Below the pieces are notes generated by a model, which was given only the letters and a program-made list of their open reading frames with translations, searched no databases and was not told the origin of the DNA. The position numbers and the translations under genes were made by a program. This document shows, in pieces, positions 59,876 through 64,000 of a stretch of 64,000 nucleotides of DNA. Origin of the DNA: Coriobacteriia bacterium (GTDB taxonomy: Bacteria > Actinomycetota > Coriobacteriia > Coriobacteriales > Atopobiaceae); NCBI GenBank assembly GCA_030530145.1, contig JAUMVN010000001.1, positions 186,001-250,000 of the forward strand. Reading direction: 5' to 3'. Each line of letters starts with the position of its first letter. Position 1 is the first letter of the stretch.

Positions 59876-61183
59876 CTACTTCTCCTTCCTCAGGTCGACG
59901 ATGCGCTTGGCCTTGCCCTCAGAGCGCGGAATGGTCTTGGGCTCCACGAGCTTGACCTTGACGCCCACGGAGAGCGCGGTCTTCATGGCCGCGCTGATCT
60001 GGCGCTGGAGCCGCTCGACGGCGGCCATGGAGTCGAGGTCGACGTCCGGGTTCGGCTCGGCCTTGAGCGTGACGATGTCGAGCGAGCGGTGGTCGGTGTC
60101 GACCTCGATCTGGTACCAGGACGACATCTGCGGGAAGGTCTTCATCACGTCCTCGATCTGCGAAGGGAAGACGTTCACGCCGCGGATGATGAGCATGTCG
60201 TCGGTGCGGCCGTGGATGCGGTCGATCCTGCGGTGCGTGCGGCCGCAGGGGCACTGGCCGGGGATGATGCGCGTGATGTCGCGCGTGCGGTAGCGCACGA
60301 CCGGCGACGCCTCGCGGTCGAGCGTGGTCAGCACGAGCTCGCCCCACTCGCCGTCGGGAAGCACCTCGCCCGTCTCGGGGTTGATGATCTCGGGGTAGAA
60401 GTGGTCCTCGGCGATGTGGAGGCCCTGCTGCTCCCAGCACTCGAGCGCGACGCCTGGGCCCATGGTCTCGGTGAGGCCGTAGACGTCGAGCACGCGGTAG
60501 TTGAGCTTGCGTTCGAGGTCGCGGCGGAAGTTGTCCGAGAAGGGCTCGGCGCCGTGGATGCCCGCGCGCAGGTGGAAGTCGCGCGCCGGGTCGAGGCCCA
60601 TCTCGAGCGCGGTGTCGGCGATGTGCATGGCGTAGGAGGGCGTGCAGCACAGGATGGTGGAGCCCATCTCGCGCAGGACGCGGATCTGGCGCTCGGTGTT
60701 GCCGGCGCTCATGGGAATGGTCGTGCAGCCGGCCGCGACGCCGCCGTAGTGGGCGCCGATGCCGCCGGTAAAGAGGCCATAGCCGTAGGCCACGTGCATG
60801 ACGTCGTTCTCGTCGCCGCCAGCATACTCGACGCCGCGCGCGAAGCACTCGCCCCAGATCTTCAGGTCGTGCTCGGTATAGGCCCCCACGGTCGCGATGC
60901 CCGTCGTGCCGGACGACATGTGGATCTCGCGCACGTCCTTGAGCGGCACGGCGAGCATGCCGTAAGGGTAGGCGTCGCGCAGGTCCTGCTTCTGGACGAA
61001 GGGGATGCGCGCCACGTCGTCGAGCGAGGTCACCGAGTACGGGTCGAAGCCGGCCTCGTCGAAGGACTTCTTGTAGAAGTCGATGTGCTCGTAACAATCG
61101 ATGACGGTCTTCTTTATGCCCGCGAGCTGCATCTCCTCGATCTGCTCGTGCGGGGCATAGAGGACCTCGGTCTTCTTTGCCAT
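59876..61183 (-). CDS. Phenylacetate-CoA ligase family protein (PaaK)
   Basis: AMP-forming acid-CoA ligase of 435 residues. A3 motif MSSGTTGIATVGAYT, YGLTETMGPG for A5, VRYRTRDI for A7/8, and RTDDMLIIRGVNVFPSQIED with a late KAKR for A10. In gut anaerobes these ligases often act with indolepyruvate ferredoxin oxidoreductase on aryl-acetates from amino acids; no oxidoreductase is in the window. The symbol paaK is withheld because the acid is not shown. Confidence 0.93.
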   Translation of the reverse strand: MAKKTEVLYAPHEQIEEMQLAGIKKTVIDCYEHIDFYKKSFDEAGFDPYSVTSLDDVARIPFVQKQDLRDAYPYGMLAVPLKDVREIHMSSGTTGIATVGAYTEHDLKIWGECFARGVEYAGGDENDVMHVAYGYGLFTGGIGAHYGGVAAGCTTIPMSAGNTERQIRVLREMGSTILCCTPSYAMHIADTALEMGLDPARDFHLRAGIHGAEPFSDNFRRDLERKLNYRVLDVYGLTETMGPGVALECWEQQGLHIAEDHFYPEIINPETGEVLPDGEWGELVLTTLDREASPVVRYRTRDITRIIPGQCPCGRTHRRIDRIHGRTDDMLIIRGVNVFPSQIEDVMKTFPQMSSWYQIEVDTDHRSLDIVTLKAEPNPDVDLDSMAAVERLQRQISAAMKTALSVGVKVKLVEPKTIPRSEGKAKRIVDLRKEK

Positions 61184-61249
61184 GGGTCGGCCTTCCTCTC
61201 TCTAACCTGGGCGCGGTGCGCGCAACGAAGAAGAAGGTAACCCCGCGGC

Positions 61250-61669
61250 CTAGCCCCGCGCCGCCTCCAGTCGGCGCACGGCCCCCTTTACCTTGCCGAT
61301 GGCGTCGTCGACGCGCTCCGCGGCGTCCGAGATCTCCCGTTGCACAAGGAGGTCGGCGAGCCAGTTGTCGCAGGCGATGTCGAAGAAGGCGTTCCAGCTG
61401 CTCACGTTGGCGTTCAGGTCCGCGAGCTCGCGCACGTCGGCGAGCTCGCGCGAGAAGCGCCTGATGGCGGCGCGGGCGTCCGCGAGGGCGCGGTTGGCGT
61501 CGCCCAGGCGCGCGTGCTTGACCACGCTGGTGAGAAGCCCGCCGCCCAGGATGTCGACGACGCCCCAGCGCTTGGCCGAGTCGAGGGAGTCGGCCGCGTC
61601 CTCGAGCGCCTCGAGCGCCTCGCGGCCGGCGGCGATGGCCTCGTCTATCTCCTTGACCCTGTTGTACAC
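61250..61669 (-). CDS. Helical coiled-coil hypothetical protein
   Basis: 139 residues, Ala/Leu/Asp-rich heptads (IDEAIAAGREALEALEDAAD, FSRELADVRELADLNANVSS), with a glycine-rich turn (WGVVDILGGGLLTSVVKHAR) in the middle. No known domain recognised, though the SAKRWG-to-KHARL core recalls a family of small Firmicutes/Actinobacteria proteins of unknown role. GTG start with a weak ribosome site, so the start is uncertain. Confidence 0.6.
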   Translation of the reverse strand: MYNRVKEIDEAIAAGREALEALEDAADSLDSAKRWGVVDILGGGLLTSVVKHARLGDANRALADARAAIRRFSRELADVRELADLNANVSSWNAFFDIACDNWLADLLVQREISDAAERVDDAIGKVKGAVRRLEAARG

Positions 61670-61901
61670 GGCGCGTCCGATCTCCCGGGGCGTTCAGTGG
61701 CAAAAGCGTGCGGTGGCAACAAAAGCGTACGACATCGCGGCGGCGGAGCGGCCGGGCGCCGTGTAAACACCGGTGAACCTCCGGCGATTCCGGGGCCGGC
61801 GGCGGGCGCCAAGGGCTACTCTTTACAACGTCTGTATTGCGCGTGCCCCAGGTCCGCCGGAAGCGCGAGCCGAGGCCGAACCCGAGAGAGGAATCCCCCC
61901 A

Positions 61902-62981
61902 ATGATCCGAATCGGTCTTCTCACCAGCGGCGGCGACTGCCAGGCACTCAACGCCACCATGCGCGGCATCGTGAAGACGCTCTTCCACAACGTCAAGGAC
62001 GGCATCGAGATCTACGGCTTCGAGGACGGCTACCAGGGCCTCATCTACGGCCGCTACCGCGAGATGTCCTACGGCGACTTCTCGGGCGTGCTCACGCGCG
62101 GCGGCACCATACTGGGCACCTCCCGCACCCCGTTCAAGCTCCTCGACACCCCGGGCGAGGACGGCATCGAGAAGGTCCCTGCGATGCTGCACACCTACCA
62201 CAAGCTCAACCTCGACTGCCTCTTCGTCCTGGGCGGCAACGGCTCCACCAAGACCGCGAACCGCCTGCGCGAGGAGGGGCTGAACGTCATCGCCCTGCCC
62301 AAGACCATCGACAACGACACCTACGGCACGGACATCACCTTCGGCTTCACCTCCGCCATCGACATCGCCACCAAGTGCATCGACGACATTCACACCACGG
62401 CGAACTCCCACCGCCGCGTCTTCGTCATCGAGATCATGGGCCACAAGGTCGGCTGGATCCCGCTGTACGCGGGCGTCGCCGGCGGCGCGGACGTCATCCT
62501 CATCCCCGAGATCCCCTACGACATGGACAACGTCATCAAGGCCATCGAGGCGCGCGACAGCAACGGCGGCCGCTTCGCCATCATCGCCGTGGCCGAGGGC
62601 GCCATCTCCAAGGAGGAGGCGGCCATGAAGAAGAAGGAGTACAAGAAGAAGGTCGCCGCCCGCGTCAAGCCCTCCGTCGTCTACGACATCGCCGAGGAGA
62701 TCGCCGCCCGCACCGACCGCGAGGTCCGCGTGGCCATCCCCGGCCACACCCAGCGCGGCGGCCAGCCCGACGCCATGGACCGCATCTTCGCCACCCAATG
62801 CGGCGTCGAGGCGGCCAAGGCCTGCATGGACGGCAAGTTCGGCATCATGATCGCCCAGGTCGCGGGCAAGATGTGCCACGTGCCCCTGGAGGACGTGGCC
62901 GGCAAGCTCAAGTACGTCGACCCCGACGGCGACCTCGTGCGCGAGGCCAAGGCCCTCGGCATCAGCTTCGGCGACGAGTAG
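61902..62981 (+). CDS. pfkA: 6-phosphofructokinase
   Basis: Glycolytic kinase of fructose 6-phosphate, 359 residues. LLTSGGDCQALNATMRG (phosphate site), TRGGTILGTSR, PKTIDNDTYGTD (catalytic Asp) and PGHTQRGGQPDAMDR are intact. The donor loop reads LGGNGS instead of GGDGS and is paired with Lys in PKTIDND, a mixture of ATP- and pyrophosphate-type features; the donor is therefore open. ATG 61902 follows GAGAGAGGA. Confidence 0.93.
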   Translation: MIRIGLLTSGGDCQALNATMRGIVKTLFHNVKDGIEIYGFEDGYQGLIYGRYREMSYGDFSGVLTRGGTILGTSRTPFKLLDTPGEDGIEKVPAMLHTYHKLNLDCLFVLGGNGSTKTANRLREEGLNVIALPKTIDNDTYGTDITFGFTSAIDIATKCIDDIHTTANSHRRVFVIEIMGHKVGWIPLYAGVAGGADVILIPEIPYDMDNVIKAIEARDSNGGRFAIIAVAEGAISKEEAAMKKKEYKKKVAARVKPSVVYDIAEEIAARTDREVRVAIPGHTQRGGQPDAMDRIFATQCGVEAAKACMDGKFGIMIAQVAGKMCHVPLEDVAGKLKYVDPDGDLVREAKALGISFGDE

Positions 62982-63032
62982 CGCCGCGCTCGGCCCCCGG
63001 CCGCGGCCGTGACGCAGAGGTCCATCGACCCG

Positions 63033-63070
63033 GGCGCCCGGGCCTGCCCCATGCAGGCCCGGGCGCCTTC
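63033..63070 (+). terminator. Hairpin after pfkA
   Basis: GGCGCCCGGGCCTGC (63033-63047) and its exact complement (63053-63067) form a 15-bp stem with a 5-nt loop, then TTCC. Well placed to end pfkA transcription, 51 bp past the stop, though the T-run is short. Confidence 0.65.
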
Positions 63071-63124
63071 CATAAGAAGCGCTATCCTTTCCCTGCAACA
63101 TGACGGCAAGAAAGGAGCACCAAG

Positions 63125-64000
63125 ATGATCGGAGACATCGGGCTCGAAGAGATCCACGGCGCGCTCGGCGACGGGCCTTCGCGCACGGCGGCGCTGGCCG
63201 GGGTCGCAGAGTGCGTGCTCGCGCAGATCGAGCGGCCCTACCCCTGCTCGGAGCGCCAGACGCTCACGTGCGAAGAAGACCTCGAGCTCCCGAGGCTGCG
63301 CTTCCCCGCGTTCTACGGCTCGTTCGACTGGCACTCCTGTGTGCACTCGCACTGGACGCTCGTGAGGATGCTCTGCCACGGCTACCTCGAGGGCGAGCTG
63401 CGCGAGGCCTGCGCCGAGCAGCTCGAGCGGACCTTCGAGCCGTCCCGCATGGCCGCCGAGGCCGAGAGCTGGCGCACGAAGGTCCCCGCCTACGAGGAGA
63501 AGCCCTACGGCTGGACCTGGCTGCTCGCGCTCGACGCCGAGCTGCTGCGCCTCTCCGGCTCGCCCGACCGGGCGCTCGCGGAGCGCGCCCGCGCATGGCG
63601 CGAGGCCTGCGGGCCCCTGACGGCCGAGATGCGCAGGCGCGTCGACGGCTGGCTCGCGCGCATCGACCTCGCCTGCCGCAGCGGCGTCCACTCCGACACC
63701 GCCTGGAGCCTGGCGATGGCGCACGACTACGCCTGCGCCTTCAACGACGCCCAGCTCAAAGGGGCTGTCGAGGCCAACGCGAGGCGCCTGTACCTGGGCG
63801 ACGTCGCGGCCCCGGTGGCCTATGAGCCCAACGCGGATACCTTCACCTCGGCCATCCTCAACGAGGCCGCCCTCATGGCGCGCGCCCTCCCCGAGGCGGA
63901 GTACGGGGCCTGGCTGCGCGGGTATCTCCCGCAGCTCTGGGACGAGGGCTTCTCCTCTCCCCTGATCCCCGACTTGCCGGGGCGCTGGGACGGCGAGGGC
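63125..64000 (+). CDS. DUF2891 domain protein (5' part)
   Basis: The frame is open from ATG 63125 (after AAAGGAG) to the right edge, 292 codons. The DUF2891 entry is clear: RFPAFYGSFDWHSCVHSHWT, then the all-helical barrel region with KPYGWTWLLALDAELL and SGVHSDTAWSLAMAHDYA. Function unknown; the fold resembles an alpha/alpha barrel. C-terminus outside the window. Confidence 0.88.
   Translation, partial: MIGDIGLEEIHGALGDGPSRTAALAGVAECVLAQIERPYPCSERQTLTCEEDLELPRLRFPAFYGSFDWHSCVHSHWTLVRMLCHGYLEGELREACAEQLERTFEPSRMAAEAESWRTKVPAYEEKPYGWTWLLALDAELLRLSGSPDRALAERARAWREACGPLTAEMRRRVDGWLARIDLACRSGVHSDTAWSLAMAHDYACAFNDAQLKGAVEANARRLYLGDVAAPVAYEPNADTFTSAILNEAALMARALPEAEYGAWLRGYLPQLWDEGFSSPLIPDLPGRWDGEG

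Noticed and set aside
61680-61740. Direct repeat GTGGCAA...AAAGCGT near 61.7 kb as another array
   Set aside because: Only two short imperfect copies, about 17 bp apart, with no 41-bp step or inverted partner.

Overview
The window is GC-rich (about two thirds G+C) and gene-dense, with short intergenic gaps, ATGA/GTGA/TGATG gene overlaps, frequent GTG/TTG starts and AGGAGG-type ribosome binding sites. The gene content points to a gut-type anaerobic actinobacterium of the class Coriobacteriia (Collinsella/Olsenella-like): PaaK with an ACT partner, a TatA, a short-form ThiC, many fermentative sugar genes and a Coriobacteria-style membrane sensor with a LuxR response regulator. The genus cannot be fixed from the sequence alone.

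Layout. 1-5.2 kb: 3' end of a HAD phosphatase, a membrane polysaccharide deacetylase with a long disordered tail, a DUF6483-like protein, and ruvC-ruvA-ruvB behind a LexA-type SOS box. 5.2-11 kb: an NAD-synthetase-like protein that has lost its catalytic motifs, then dnaE with an insertion in the PHP domain. 11-22 kb: a predicted Tat lipoprotein of the P1 peptidase family, the addB-addA recombination nuclease/helicase, a TrpR/YerC-type regulator, a YvlD-like membrane protein and a DUF2974 lipase-like protein. 22-26 kb: thiC-thiM-thiE-thiD under a TPP riboswitch. 26-38 kb: an iron alcohol dehydrogenase (FucO-like), a xylose-isomerase-type TIM barrel protein, a PucR-type regulator and a divergent glycoside operon (GPH transporter, GH2, GH78 alpha-rhamnosidase, GH1). 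38-42 kb: lysA-dapA-dapB-dapH under a lysine riboswitch. 42-46 kb: a zinc-ribbon membrane protein, an SPFH/zinc-ribbon protein and a lipoprotein. 46-54 kb: a three-gene signalling operon, Kup and an M20 peptidase. 54-59 kb: a LysR regulator and a lower-GC accessory island. 59-64 kb: tatA, ACT protein, paaK, a coiled-coil protein, phosphofructokinase and the 5' part of a DUF2891 protein.

How the parts work together. Two metabolite-sensing leaders (TPP, lysine) each control a complete biosynthetic operon. The glycoside locus has no secreted enzyme, so it looks built to import intact rhamnosylated (plant-type) glycosides and strip them inside the cell; the nearby FucO-like enzyme would fit reduction of lactaldehyde made from rhamnose. 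SOS-linked RuvABC and AddAB both serve double-strand break repair.

Two things stand out as possibly undescribed. First, four intergenic arrays (near 21.8, 27.4, 46.0 and 54.0 kb) are built from three unrelated short sequences but share a 40-41 bp period and, in three of the four, a three-forward/three-(or two-)reverse mirror layout; all lie at gene 3' ends. Two further long nested hairpins sit at convergent gene ends (545-654, 37823-37945). Second, the island at 55.5-58.95 kb is flanked by an exact 12-bp repeat and a truncated DUF3800 gene. It carries a divergent zinc-finger-like protein and an HTH-DUF4417-toxin-like-partner operon around a symmetrical operator.
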